Of a DNA stretch of 64,000 nucleotides, positions 41,687-50,953 are shown piece after piece. Source of the stretch: Photobacterium rosenbergii. GTDB lineage: Bacteria > Pseudomonadota > Gammaproteobacteria > Enterobacterales > Vibrionaceae. Each line of letters opens with the position of its first letter. Position 1 is the stretch's first letter. The translations under genes and the position numbers were made by a program. The DNA lies in the NCBI RefSeq assembly GCF_003026455.1, contig NZ_PYMB01000001.1:248001-312000 (forward strand). Direction: 5' to 3'. The notes beneath the pieces are model-generated. The model saw nothing but the letters and a program-made list of their open reading frames with translations. It made no database searches and was not told the DNA's origin.

Positions 41687-42970
41687 CTAGATAGATTGAA
41701 TAATAGCGATGTTACCATCACTGAAATAATGGCTGGACTTTGAAAAAGCGACGGGCTCACCAAGCCTTCTTAATTTAGTCTTCCAGCCTAATGCCTCTGC
41801 ATTCTTCATCAGGGTGTCGCGCTCATTATCTATATCCGGATCAATACCATGCAGAACCGTGATGAGTCCTTTGTAATGAGCAAGCTTGAGGCTATCGTCA
41901 TAGCTGATTGAAGCAAGCCAAATATCTTCATTTGTTTGTTGTGACTTACCTGCAAACCACCACCGAATATGTCTCCGATTAATTAAGTCACCTTTAATTT
42001 GGTAGGCCAACAATTGTGGCTGTTGATTCCAATATAAATCTGAAATTGGGGGCTGTTTATCTGCAATCAATTCAAGGTACTGTGATAAATCGAGTTTATT
42101 TCGGGAAAAGGTTTTGTTTTCAACCCAGCCTAGTTCCTCCATCAAAATACTAGGGTGTCCCCCCTGCAAGATAATATTGATAGGTTGTGATTTGTACACC
42201 GGTGATAATCCTGGATACACCGTGTAATCGAGCTTGGCCAGCGATACATTTTCTTCCAGTATCGTATGGCTATTCCTGGCTTGTGCTTGAGAGATCCATT
42301 CGATGCTATAGGCTTCACTATGGAAAAAATGGTAGTAGTTAGCCGAGCTCATTGCAGTCAGCCAGCAAAAAGTCATCAGCAACCACTTACGCCAGCGATA
42401 GAGTCGATACAGGATGAAAGAAGCTAACGAAGAAACCAGGCAGGCGGTGAGTAAGACACTATGTTCTTTAAAGAATAGCCCTACCGTTTCCCAGCTTGGG
42501 AGTATCTCAATACCCTTGCCGATAAAGAATCCAGCAAGTGTAAATTGACCAACGCCCAGAATTAAACCAATAGAGGAGTATAAGGTAAACGTTGACCATC
42601 GCATGGCATAGCTACCGGCGATAAAGGGCATTATCCAAGCGACAGGGCCAAGTAGCCTTGACGCTGTGACAATCCAAGGTCCTTTTTTTCGCAGGATCAA
42701 ACGTGTTTTGGCGATCGGTCGTTTGGTTTTACTGAACTTACGTATCAACCAACGTCGTCCCTGTGAGCCACATCGGCGACCAATGAAGAAACTTATTTGG
42801 TCACCGATAAAGCCCCCGGCAAGTACGGCCAGTAAGCCGTATATAGCGCCACTGCTTAGTAGGTAACCAGCAGCAAGCAAGAATGGCTCACCAGGAAAGA
42901 ATAGGTTGGGACCGATCAGGGCATCGAGGAAGCTCCCTCCAAAATACCACCACCAAGCGACGTCATGCAT
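41687..42970 (-). CDS. DedA-family membrane protein fused to LssY C-terminal domain
   Basis: The 427-residue protein has an N-terminal DedA/VTT domain (about 1-200): FFPGEPFLLAAGYL, GGFIGDQISFFIGRRCG and SRLLGPVAWIMPFIAG. Two or three more helices follow, then a soluble LssY_C-like domain (about 250-427) with LQGGHPSILMEELGWV and HIRWWF. DedA proteins flip or recycle undecaprenyl-phosphate or phospholipids; LssY-type domains accompany lipid phosphatases. It is the last gene of a four-gene leftward cluster, starting 3 bp after the glycosyltransferase stop. An envelope lipid role is inferred. Confidence 0.82.
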   Translation of the reverse strand: MHDVAWWWYFGGSFLDALIGPNLFFPGEPFLLAAGYLLSSGAIYGLLAVLAGGFIGDQISFFIGRRCGSQGRRWLIRKFSKTKRPIAKTRLILRKKGPWIVTASRLLGPVAWIMPFIAGSYAMRWSTFTLYSSIGLILGVGQFTLAGFFIGKGIEILPSWETVGLFFKEHSVLLTACLVSSLASFILYRLYRWRKWLLMTFCWLTAMSSANYYHFFHSEAYSIEWISQAQARNSHTILEENVSLAKLDYTVYPGLSPVYKSQPINIILQGGHPSILMEELGWVENKTFSRNKLDLSQYLELIADKQPPISDLYWNQQPQLLAYQIKGDLINRRHIRWWFAGKSQQTNEDIWLASISYDDSLKLAHYKGLITVLHGIDPDIDNERDTLMKNAEALGWKTKLRRLGEPVAFSKSSHYFSDGNIAIIQSI

Positions 42971-42973
42971 GAC

Positions 42974-43705
42974 TTATTTTGCATCCTTGTAATGATCAAA
43001 TTGGTATTCCATTTCGTTGTTGCGCATTTCACCCAAGAAGAACCGGCGTACGTTAGCTTTCAAGTAGGTCAGCCCCATTTTTACAAAGCCATCTTGCTCC
43101 AAACGACGAGGGTCGAACCAAAAACTAACCGGGATCATACGGTAACGCCATGTCTTTGCGGCACGATTTGCATAATCGCAGTCTTCACACAAGACGATGG
43201 TCTGATCAAAACCGCCGATCTCACTGTGGACACGCTTGGTTGAGAACATGCAGGCTCCGACGGCTGTCGGGAAGAAAAAGGACGTGGTAAACAAGCCCGC
43301 GTTGAATACTCCGTAGCCTAACTTGTAGCCCACTGATAAGTCTTTAGCTGCCATATAGGCACCGGCAACTTCTAGCTTGCGGTTATCCAGTTCGTAAAGC
43401 GCGTTGGTTAGGAATGTCGGGCTTAAGCGGACGTCGGCGTCAAGGAACAACAAACGCTCATGTTTAGCTATCTGTGCGCCGGTATTACGGCCAAGACTCG
43501 TTCCACGTTCATTCATTTTGTGGACGGTTAAGCTCGGTAAAGCTTGCTCAAAGCCTTTGGCGACTTCACAGGTGTTGTCTTCACTGTTGGAGTCAACAAC
43601 GATAACTTCGAACTGCTGATGGCTTTGCTTGCTCAGATCGTACAGTAGTCGGCCAATTCGTTTTTCTTCATTCAGTGTGATAATCACAATACTTACAGGT
43701 GTCAT
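42974..43705 (-). CDS. Family 2 glycosyltransferase
   Basis: The 243-residue GT-A fold has VSIVIITLNEEKRIGRLLYDL at the start, VVDSNSEDNT, GTSLGRNTGAQ and the metal motif FLDADVRLSP (DAD, about 91). A later hydrophobic segment (about 145-170) and EDCDYANRAAKTWRYR match membrane-associated GT2 enzymes using nucleotide sugars on lipid acceptors. It precedes the DedA-LssY gene in the cluster, consistent with making a glycolipid. Confidence 0.88.
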   Translation of the reverse strand: MTPVSIVIITLNEEKRIGRLLYDLSKQSHQQFEVIVVDSNSEDNTCEVAKGFEQALPSLTVHKMNERGTSLGRNTGAQIAKHERLLFLDADVRLSPTFLTNALYELDNRKLEVAGAYMAAKDLSVGYKLGYGVFNAGLFTTSFFFPTAVGACMFSTKRVHSEIGGFDQTIVLCEDCDYANRAAKTWRYRMIPVSFWFDPRRLEQDGFVKMGLTYLKANVRRFFLGEMRNNEMEYQFDHYKDAK

Positions 43706-43773
43706 AACTCTCTCCAGTTTTCGTCTTAACTGGGTGTAGTTTGCAAGCCTGTGATTGAATTAATGCTGAGGGC

Positions 43774-44607
43774 TTAATTCATATTGGATTCATTTTCCTT
43801 TAAAGCGCTATTTTGCCGTTGGTAAAATAGAGTCACTTTATCGAGTAGCCAGCTGGGATCGTCAGACGGGAGATCATGACCTGCTTTAGGATGAACCATC
43901 ATCGGAATGCCCCAGTGCTGAGCTAATGTTTTACTGCATGAGATATCGACCAGCGCATCATTCTGGCTGCCGATAAGTAAGGTTGTAGGTGGTGGTGATG
44001 ATTCAAACTTGAAGCGACTCGCAGCATAGAGTTGTCTCAAGGTATTGGTAGTAGAGACAGGGTTAGCTTTAGACCATTCAATCCAAGAGTCGACAAGCTC
44101 GGCGGGTGATTGGCGTGTTGTCATATCGAAGATTAACGACTCTCGTTGCTCTTTTGGAATGAAGAAAAATTTTAGGATGTTGTTGTACTGTTGCCACTTA
44201 AGTCTTTTATAGAAGGGGGAGTAGTTACTAAGGCTAGAGTTAATCAAGATTGCAGAATGCACATCCTGCGGATACTTTCGCATCCACTCTAATGCAATCA
44301 TTCCTCCCATAGAAATTGCTATGATATCGACGCTTTCAGCGGCTGATTCTGTCGGTGACTCAATGGATGAAGAAGACAGGAAAGAGCTGATTTGTAATTT
44401 TAAATCATCGACCATAGCTGAAATGCTAGTCGGAGACACCTCTTGGTGGCGGAAACCATTGCCTGCAATGTTCAATGCGATGATTTTACGCTTGGGAAAA
44501 GCCTGTTCCAGCATATCGGCAAATCTACCCCAATGACGAGTTTCCCGAAGTAGCCCTCTAAGTAACAATATCGGACGATGATGGGGTTCAATAGTTGTTC
44601 TATTCAT
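43774..44607 (-). CDS. Alpha/beta hydrolase
   Basis: The protein has 277 residues from the ATG at 44607, which overlaps the M14 stop by 8 bp; a longer frame to 44688 would run 89 bp into the M14 gene. The oxyanion region RGLLRETRHWGRFADMLEQAFP leads to the nucleophile elbow IIAISMGGMIALEW (AxSMG). The acid is in LIGSQNDALVD and the His in PKAGHDLPSDDP. The catalytic triad looks complete. It is translationally coupled to the M14 gene. Substrate is unknown; esterase or amidase action on a lipid or peptide is possible. Confidence 0.8.
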   Translation of the reverse strand: MNRTTIEPHHRPILLLRGLLRETRHWGRFADMLEQAFPKRKIIALNIAGNGFRHQEVSPTSISAMVDDLKLQISSFLSSSSIESPTESAAESVDIIAISMGGMIALEWMRKYPQDVHSAILINSSLSNYSPFYKRLKWQQYNNILKFFFIPKEQRESLIFDMTTRQSPAELVDSWIEWSKANPVSTTNTLRQLYAASRFKFESSPPPTTLLIGSQNDALVDISCSKTLAQHWGIPMMVHPKAGHDLPSDDPSWLLDKVTLFYQRQNSALKENESNMN

Positions 44608-45694
44608 AGGTGTTTTTGCGTTGTTCGGGTGCATGTTGGGGATACCAAAGCAATTTTGCTTGGTGGGAAAATGTGTCATCGTCTTCACTCTGATACCAAT
44701 GTTGATAAGAGTAGGTTGCGTTTATCAAAAATTCTGTAAGCGTCAAGTGGGTACGAAGAACACGTTGAATTCGATGCGGTTTTATAGGATGAAATAGGCC
44801 AATACGGTCGAGTAATTGTAATGGGTTCTTCCTGACCCAGCGCCAAGATCCCATTTCTAATGTGATGGGAAGAAGATGTTGCTGGCGGCTTTCAGCTATA
44901 TCATAGAGGTAATCCCATAAGTCTCCATGGCAGGTGTAATGTTTGGTTTGGGGCTCAAATAAATAATTTTGATGGGGGAATGCATTAAAGAACATCTCCC
45001 TTAAGTGATACAGGGCGCCAATTTTCGAAATCGGGTGAAGCTTACTTCGCGCATAGGGAAACCACAGCCTATCTTTAGTTCCGAAGCCGGAGTGGCAGTC
45101 CAGTGCCAAGGTAAATGGGCTCGAGCCAGTAGCCTTTAGAACTTCATTGGTTAGTGCTTGTGACTCAATTTCCATCGCTTGTTGTGCTTTGCCACGATAC
45201 CACGGGATATATTTAGATATGCGATGTCCCCCAACTAACCAAGCGGTTGACTCTGCGCTGTCAATTGGGGCATTTCTCATCAAATCAACATGATTACCGT
45301 TGGAGCGATACCGTTTTGCCATTCCAACTGGGTTCAACAAAGGAATAAACACAAGTTTAATTCGATTTAGCTTTTGATTAAGGGACTCATCCCAGTGAAG
45401 GCGTTGACATAAACTATCCAACAGGGAGATGACGACTTGGCTACCTATACGCTCTAAACCATGGACACCCCCCACAAAAAATAAACACGGGGAATGACTA
45501 TCAATGGCGCCTATGCTGATCTTGTAGATGGGTAAGGGGATATTATCGAGGTCGGCATAGCTCACGACATCGATAGAGGAATTCACGTGGTGTAGTGTGG
45601 GCAATGAATGATTAACTAGCGCTTCAAGCTGCATGAGCTCGGGTAATCTTCGGTATAGGCCTTCTTTTATCAATGCGCTGCACTCCTTCGCCAA
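44600..45694 (-). CDS. M14-family zinc carboxypeptidase
   Basis: The 364-residue metallopeptidase has zinc ligands in VGGVHGLERIG (HGLE, about 73-82) and LALDCHSGFGTKD (about 196-208). The candidate catalytic glutamate is in ITLEMGSWRW (about 285). The middle has FIPLLNPVGMAKRYRSNGNHVDLMRN, an M14 NPxG.xxxRxNxxxVDLNR-type segment. It has no signal peptide, so it would be cytoplasmic and may act on amidated or peptide-like small molecules (succinylglutamate desuccinylase-like). It is the first gene of the cluster. Confidence 0.85.
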   Translation of the reverse strand: MAKECSALIKEGLYRRLPELMQLEALVNHSLPTLHHVNSSIDVVSYADLDNIPLPIYKISIGAIDSHSPCLFFVGGVHGLERIGSQVVISLLDSLCQRLHWDESLNQKLNRIKLVFIPLLNPVGMAKRYRSNGNHVDLMRNAPIDSAESTAWLVGGHRISKYIPWYRGKAQQAMEIESQALTNEVLKATGSSPFTLALDCHSGFGTKDRLWFPYARSKLHPISKIGALYHLREMFFNAFPHQNYLFEPQTKHYTCHGDLWDYLYDIAESRQQHLLPITLEMGSWRWVRKNPLQLLDRIGLFHPIKPHRIQRVLRTHLTLTEFLINATYSYQHWYQSEDDDTFSHQAKLLWYPQHAPEQRKNTYE

Positions 45695-45849
45695 GCTCTA
45701 TGATCCGATTAATAAGAATACTATCTACAAGGTATGACAAGCTAATGTCAGTATAGAAGCGGCGCATTACGATGAGAATGGGGGAGGAGAGAGCAATCAC
45801 TACCAACTAGACGGAGAGCAAATTTAGTTGGCAGCAATTTCAGAGAGCA

Positions 45850-46131
45850 TTAGTGGGATTGGCTGTATTTCTTGGCTGACTCTAATTGATACTCTTCAAT
45901 ATCATGTACCCATTTCGGGCGGTTGATGAACCTTGCAATCGCGAAGCCCGGTAATACAAAGAAATACAGCGGTAATGCTTCATGTAAATACGTATTGGCT
46001 AGCACTTCTTCATGTGTGATGAAGTTTAAGGCAGCGAGAGCACTAAAGATTAAGCCAAGTACAACAAGAATTGCAGAGATCACCAAGCCTATGCCTAATA
46101 AATCTCTTAAATAAAGCCTAGAAGCATTCAT
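45850..46131 (-). CDS. Small two-helix membrane protein, unknown
   Basis: The protein has 93 residues from the ATG at 46131, which has GAGGAA six bases upstream; longer starts at 46137 and 46203 fit the ribosome site less well. Two hydrophobic helices lie at about 12-38 and 52-66, with a charged C-terminal tail (WVHDIEEYQLESAKKYSQSH). Not recognised. It stands between the M14 cluster and an outer-membrane protein gene. Confidence 0.5.
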   Translation of the reverse strand: MNASRLYLRDLLGIGLVISAILVVLGLIFSALAALNFITHEEVLANTYLHEALPLYFFVLPGFAIARFINRPKWVHDIEEYQLESAKKYSQSH

Positions 46132-46274
46132 ATCCATTTCCTCATACAAATGATCGAGGATAAATATACTCCTATCCATACCTTCTGTTGTGACATTAAT
46201 CACATATGAAGTTCGGCTGAACCATACTTATTAGTTTATTGATATAAGGCAAATTATAAGCAATTTTTAGCGTT

Positions 46275-46919
46275 CTAGAACGTATAGCGAACACCTAGTT
46301 GATAACTGGTCATTGAGAATTTATCAATGGTCGAATATGAAAAATTAGCTTCAATTTTCATATTGTTAGAAACGTTAAATACATTCCCCAAGCGGTATTC
46401 ATTAAAGGTGTGTTCAAACTGATCGGTACGGAATGAGGGTTCAACCAACCACAGATCAAAAGGGGTATAGCGTAGACCTGCCTCAATACTTGCACCTGTT
46501 TCACTGTATTCTTTGTTTTTGTAGCCGAAGGTTTCCCCTTGCTTTAGTTGAAGGTTTGCGACACCCAATGTTGTAAATAGAGAAATTGATTGTGATACCG
46601 GTTGATAAAAGCCGATCCCCACATTTTGATGAGACAGTGAGAACTGGTTTCGCTTAGACAATTCGATTTTACCTGCAACGTATAATTGATGGGTAAAATT
46701 CCAACTACCTTTTAAATATGCGCCAGCCATGCTGTCGGCGACAGACGTATTTTCTTTGTCGTTATAAAAGTAATGTGAACTTGTGAACTTGTCGCTTAGC
46801 GCTGTGTATTGGAAGCCTCCACTAATATAATCAAATTCCGTTGTCGGTTGTTGTGAGTATGCGAGTGGAGAGGTTAGGAGAAGGGGGAATATTGTAAGTG
46901 ATCTAAGTTGGATTTTCAT
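46275..46919 (-). CDS. Predicted outer-membrane beta-barrel protein
   Basis: The 214-residue precursor has a signal peptide (MKIQLRSLTIFPLLLTSPLAYS). The rest alternates hydrophobic and polar residues in beta-strand style (YISGGFQYTAL, LYVAGKIEL, VGIGFYQPV, SIEAGLRYTPF). It ends in aromatic phenylalanine (YQLGVRYTF), the signal for BamA-mediated insertion. About eight to ten strands are expected. It resembles the OmpA/OmpW-size porin-like group without a clear family; function unknown. Confidence 0.75.
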   Translation of the reverse strand: MKIQLRSLTIFPLLLTSPLAYSQQPTTEFDYISGGFQYTALSDKFTSSHYFYNDKENTSVADSMAGAYLKGSWNFTHQLYVAGKIELSKRNQFSLSHQNVGIGFYQPVSQSISLFTTLGVANLQLKQGETFGYKNKEYSETGASIEAGLRYTPFDLWLVEPSFRTDQFEHTFNEYRLGNVFNVSNNMKIEANFSYSTIDKFSMTSYQLGVRYTF

Positions 46920-47056
46920 GGGTGTATGTATGGCAACAAGTAGAGACTGTCGCCTATCATATACCCATTAAAACAATGTTCAATAAAGCAAGTGAACATT
47001 GTTCGTATTAAATTGTAACCGTTATTGTATTAAAAGGAATACATAGTGTAGTTACA

Positions 47057-47734
47057 CTATAAAGCCCACTTAAACGCATTATGAAAGAAAGCCTTACCAT
47101 CAGTTTCAACATTATGGCCGTGAGACAAGATGATGCGGTCGAAAGGCCAAGTCAGTATCTCTTGCAGTGACTGCCTGAGTCTTGTTTTGTTTTGGAAGGT
47201 CCAACGCCAGTACAGCGGCATGGCAGGGTGCTGATAGCAACCGTTGGCTAATGCCAGCGCCATGGTGAAAATATTGCTAGAAGGCCGAAACCATGCAAGG
47301 GTATCACCGACGATCAAGGTGTTGGAGACTGGATCGCAAAAGATCACTTCCTCCATCCGATCGCTCCCCCTTAATAATGTCTGGTACAGTTGGTGCTGCC
47401 ATATTTGCGGGCTGTGGGCACTGAGAGCATCATCAAAGGCGAGGTCTGTTCGTTTGGTCTGAAGTCCAGGCGGTGCAAAAAAATAAGCTTCAGGGTAGGC
47501 GAGCCACCATTCGGACAAAAACAAATGGTGATTCATATTTGGTGTCACAATCGCTTGAATAGCACCGAGTTGGCTGAGTTCAAGCTGCAATGCTGTTGTT
47601 AATTGGATCGGGGAGTGGATAAGCAGTTTGCCATTATCAAGCCTGATGACTGTCATCCTTGCGCCAACGGGAATGCCATTCAACTTGAATGGCATATCAC
47701 GAGTCCAGAGCCGATCCTTGCTCCATTCTTCCAT
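47057..47734 (-). CDS. DUF4336 metallo-beta-lactamase-like protein
   Basis: The 225-residue protein resembles DUF4336, a divergent metallo-beta-lactamase-fold family. VTPNMNHHLFLSEWW (about 63-77) holds the likely metal histidines, and RIILSHGHNVETDG (about 199-212) the late one. The middle TLIVGDTLAW resembles the family's beta-lactamase-like motif. It lies 30 bp downstream of malT on the same strand, so it may be cotranscribed. Substrate unknown. Confidence 0.75.
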   Translation of the reverse strand: MEEWSKDRLWTRDMPFKLNGIPVGARMTVIRLDNGKLLIHSPIQLTTALQLELSQLGAIQAIVTPNMNHHLFLSEWWLAYPEAYFFAPPGLQTKRTDLAFDDALSAHSPQIWQHQLYQTLLRGSDRMEEVIFCDPVSNTLIVGDTLAWFRPSSNIFTMALALANGCYQHPAMPLYWRWTFQNKTRLRQSLQEILTWPFDRIILSHGHNVETDGKAFFHNAFKWAL

Positions 47735-47764
47735 ATGGTCATCCTTAACCAGTTTTAAGGGGGC

Positions 47765-50473
47765 TTAGAAGCCCATTAATTTCAATAAATTTTCTGCTGT
47801 TTCAATGGCCTGCTGTCGATTAGCGATGTTGAGCTTTTGATACAGGTTGCGAATGTGCGTTTTGATGGTCGTTGATGCTACGTCCAGCTCAGAGGCAATT
47901 TGCTCGTTGCTATATCCTGTGTAGATTAAGCCCAGCACCTGCCATTCACGTTGGGTTAGTGGACTGGTACGAATGAGCTCAGGCACGTCAGGAAGGTTAA
48001 GTAGCTTCTCGACAAAGTTTTCATCAAAGTGAACTGAACGGTTACGCTCCTTGCTCGTCATTTCCCTAAGTAACTGACGGGCACGGTGAAGTTCCAGTTC
48101 ATTAAGCGCTTTGGTATCTACCAACTCTTGGATGAGATCACAAATCTGATTACCGTCGCAAAGGAAGATCCCAACCATGCCGGTACTGTTTGTGAGTTCA
48201 AGCGCTTGCTTCATCTGCGCTAGGGCTAAATCCCTACGCCCCTGACGTTTACTTAGTACTGCTTGCACTACAAGATTACGGTTTTTGTCAGTGATCAGGT
48301 TGTGCTTATTACAGCTCTCATCGAGCATAGTGAAGATAGTTTCAGCACGATCGTAATCACCAATGTTGACGCAAGCACGGCCAATGTTTCGCCATTGCAA
48401 CTGCTGGAAGTGGTTGCAGGCCGCTTCAGGTTGTTCTGCATGGAGCAACCATTGCTGAATGCTCTCCATATCACCGGTCAGTTGCCAGTAGAGCAAATTA
48501 GCCAAGTCAGTATTAGCACGCCAGTCGATATGGTAGATGGAACGGCTCATTAGGCTGTTACACAGATCGAGATAGCGGCTTGCTTTGTCTTGTTCGCCAC
48601 GGGTGATCGCAATACGGGCGAGCATCGAGTATGCATGGAGTGACTTGGTCTCGTCATATGGCGCAAGCACTTCCAAACTCTTTAGCGCTGACTCTTCAGC
48701 TTCTTCCAAGCGATTCCAACACCACAGGATCTGCGCACGAAGGCGTAGAAGAAACTCGTGCAAAGGTACCTGTTGTAAATGTTGCTCTTTGACCAGTTTG
48801 AAAGCCTGCTCAAGGAGTTCATAAGCATTTTGGACATAGCCTTGTGCCAACAATATTTCAGCTTGCTGAAGCAGTGCCCACAATGCCTGATGATAGACAT
48901 GGTATTGGCGTGCCATCTTTTCGGTTTGCTGCATCATTGGCAGTGCACGGCTAAGGTTACCCAAGCAGTGGTGGACTTCACCAACCACCGATGTTGCGAC
49001 GATTCGGCTGCGGTAAGTAGTAGATGGCAGCTGTCCTAATGCTTGCTCAGACAAGATTAGTGCATCATCTGGTTTACCTTGGTTGATCGCTACCTGCGCG
49101 CGCAGGGCATTGAATTCACCTTGTAAGGCGTCATTGAGTTCGATATCACGCTTGGCAAATTCGGTTTCTGTCTCCGCAATCATATCACCCACATCGTTAT
49201 ATAGGTGCTGGCTTTGAAGAAGCCACATGTGAAGTAGGTTCAGGCGAGGTTGGCTATAGAGCTCTTCGGCATCGATTTGATTCAAGGCGTCTTGTAAAAG
49301 CTTCATCTCACCGTGGTGGAACATCTCCCAGCCGAAATCACACAAGATATTAATCACCAGTGCAGTATCTTCACACTTTTGCGCATGGAGCAGGGCTTGT
49401 TGAGGCGAGTTTTGCTTCAACCATGCTTTTGCGGCCAGTGCGTGCAACTCAGCCCTTTGCTGTGGGATCTGGGAGTAGCGCTGGTGGCGGAGGAATTCAG
49501 CAAACAGGTTGTGGAAGCGGTACCAATTGCTATCACCTTCAAGTGTATTGAGGAATAAGCCAAAGCGATTTAGAGACTCCAATACTGCTAGCGCATCACT
49601 ACGCCCCGTGAGATCAGTCACTAATTGCGCATTGAACATATCCAATACGGAACACTGCAATAGGAATTGTTGTGTTTCGCCATCAAGCAGATCAAACACT
49701 TCTTCTGCAAGGTAATCCCACAGATGGCCACGATTAAAGTTTGCCATAGATTCGGCAGACTCAACCAAATTGTGTGGTTTTTGCTGTGCGTGCAAAGCAA
49801 TCAATTGCAAAGCTGATGGCCAGCCTTCCACTTGATGGTGAAGCGTTCTAAGTACAGCTTCTTCAATGTTCTCACCGATACGCTTGTCGAAAAAGCGGGT
49901 GGTTTCCTCTTCATCAAATGCTAACAAATCGTTGTCAACTTCGATGAGCAGATCGCGAATGCGAAGGTTTGCCGTGCCAAGCGGTGGCAACGTTCGACTG
50001 GTAACTACCAGTGTCAGGTTGTCTGGCATATGCTTAAGGAAGAATCGGAGCCCATCGTGAATATCATCATTGTTGATGAGGTGGTAGTCGTCGAGGACAA
50101 CATAGGTTTGTTCGTGGTAATCCGCTAATTCACCAAACAGTTCGCTGAAAAGTGTGGACAGACAAGCAAACTGACGACGTTCAGCCATAGCTTGGGTTTT
50201 CAAGCAGGCGTTATTCGTCGCTTTGTTGATGGTTTGCAGTAAGTAATTGGCAAAACGGAAGGTGTCGTTGTCATTTTCGTCAATGTTGAACCAACCGGTA
50301 TGCGGGTGCTCATTCAACCATTGGGCTGCCATGGTTGTTTTGCCATAGCCCGCAGGTGATCGAAACAGCACAAGACGATAAAACGGGGCCTGCTCTAGCG
50401 TTTCCAGCAAACGGGGACGCAGAATTGCATTATGAAGGCGTGCCGGACGAGTTAATTTAGATGGTATCCACAT
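47765..50473 (-). CDS. malT: Maltotriose-responsive transcriptional activator MalT
   Basis: The 902-residue STAND-family LuxR-type activator has a P-loop [17 protein letters not shown] (about 37-53) and a central helical/TPR-like sensor (about 250-780). The C-terminal LuxR helix-turn-helix is [43 protein letters not shown] (about 836-880). Its length matches E. coli MalT (901). With ATP and maltotriose it activates maltodextrin genes through GGGGA(T/G)GAGG boxes, several of which lie in the malT-malP and amylase-glgC gaps. It diverges from malP-malQ-glgB. Confidence 0.96.
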   Translation of the reverse strand: MWIPSKLTRPARLHNAILRPRLLETLEQAPFYRLVLFRSPAGYGKTTMAAQWLNEHPHTGWFNIDENDNDTFRFANYLLQTINKATNNACLKTQAMAERRQFACLSTLFSELFGELADYHEQTYVVLDDYHLINNDDIHDGLRFFLKHMPDNLTLVVTSRTLPPLGTANLRIRDLLIEVDNDLLAFDEEETTRFFDKRIGENIEEAVLRTLHHQVEGWPSALQLIALHAQQKPHNLVESAESMANFNRGHLWDYLAEEVFDLLDGETQQFLLQCSVLDMFNAQLVTDLTGRSDALAVLESLNRFGLFLNTLEGDSNWYRFHNLFAEFLRHQRYSQIPQQRAELHALAAKAWLKQNSPQQALLHAQKCEDTALVINILCDFGWEMFHHGEMKLLQDALNQIDAEELYSQPRLNLLHMWLLQSQHLYNDVGDMIAETETEFAKRDIELNDALQGEFNALRAQVAINQGKPDDALILSEQALGQLPSTTYRSRIVATSVVGEVHHCLGNLSRALPMMQQTEKMARQYHVYHQALWALLQQAEILLAQGYVQNAYELLEQAFKLVKEQHLQQVPLHEFLLRLRAQILWCWNRLEEAEESALKSLEVLAPYDETKSLHAYSMLARIAITRGEQDKASRYLDLCNSLMSRSIYHIDWRANTDLANLLYWQLTGDMESIQQWLLHAEQPEAACNHFQQLQWRNIGRACVNIGDYDRAETIFTMLDESCNKHNLITDKNRNLVVQAVLSKRQGRRDLALAQMKQALELTNSTGMVGIFLCDGNQICDLIQELVDTKALNELELHRARQLLREMTSKERNRSVHFDENFVEKLLNLPDVPELIRTSPLTQREWQVLGLIYTGYSNEQIASELDVASTTIKTHIRNLYQKLNIANRQQAIETAENLLKLMGF

Positions 50474-50953
50474 AGTCTTGCTATCTTATTGTGAGGTTTC
50501 AGTTCCATTGTTGCTCAGGAGCGTTGCTCTGAATGAACCATGTTATCTGAGCATTTATGCCATGTAATCCTGATTATCATTTCAAAAAATTGCAGTGAGG
50601 CATTTGATCTAGATGATAACTTTGACAGCGCATTAGGTTGAATTCAGCAAAAGATGTCAACTCATCCCTATTTTTATGACACAGTTCACATATCTCTGAT
50701 TTTTCACCATCTTGTATCTGTCCAATTGCACATGAAAAGGTAGTCTGTATTTGTGACTTTAAATGCATATGGATGGGCGTTTAAGTCTTTCTACACCCCA
50801 GAATTTTGCATTGTGTCACATAAAGTGGGGGAGATTCATAACTACGCCCCTCCCACTCATCCCTACTCCTCCCTAGTTCGGGAGGATGTTAGCGCTGATA
50901 AATACAGGCAACATTGTCAGCAGTTGGAAATAATCCTAGAGCGAGATTGAACC
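50474..50953. promoter_or_regulatory. malT-malP divergent control region
   Basis: The 480-bp gap holds a CRP-like site and several MalT-box-like sequences. MalT-like core CTCATCCC occurs at 50662-50669 and 50856-50863, CTCCTCCC at 50866-50873, and CCCCTCCC at 50847-50854, all reverse complements of GGGATGAG or GGGAGGAG. GGGAGGATG lies at 50880-50888. An ORF at 50753-50950 lies over these sites and is not taken as a gene. Confidence 0.6.
50676..50691. promoter_or_regulatory. CRP-like binding site in malT-malP region
   Basis: TATGA-CACAGT-TCACA fits TGTGA-N6-TCACA with one mismatch in the left half. It is in the position expected for cAMP-CRP control of malT or malP. Confidence 0.55.

Noticed and set aside
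45624..45806. Minus-strand ORF overlapping the M14 start
   Set aside because: It lies mostly over the M14 gene's 5' end in another frame with no support.
50753..50950. ORF of 65 codons in the malT-malP gap
   Set aside because: It covers the MalT-box array, has no good ribosome site and no recognisable protein character; the gap is better explained as regulatory.
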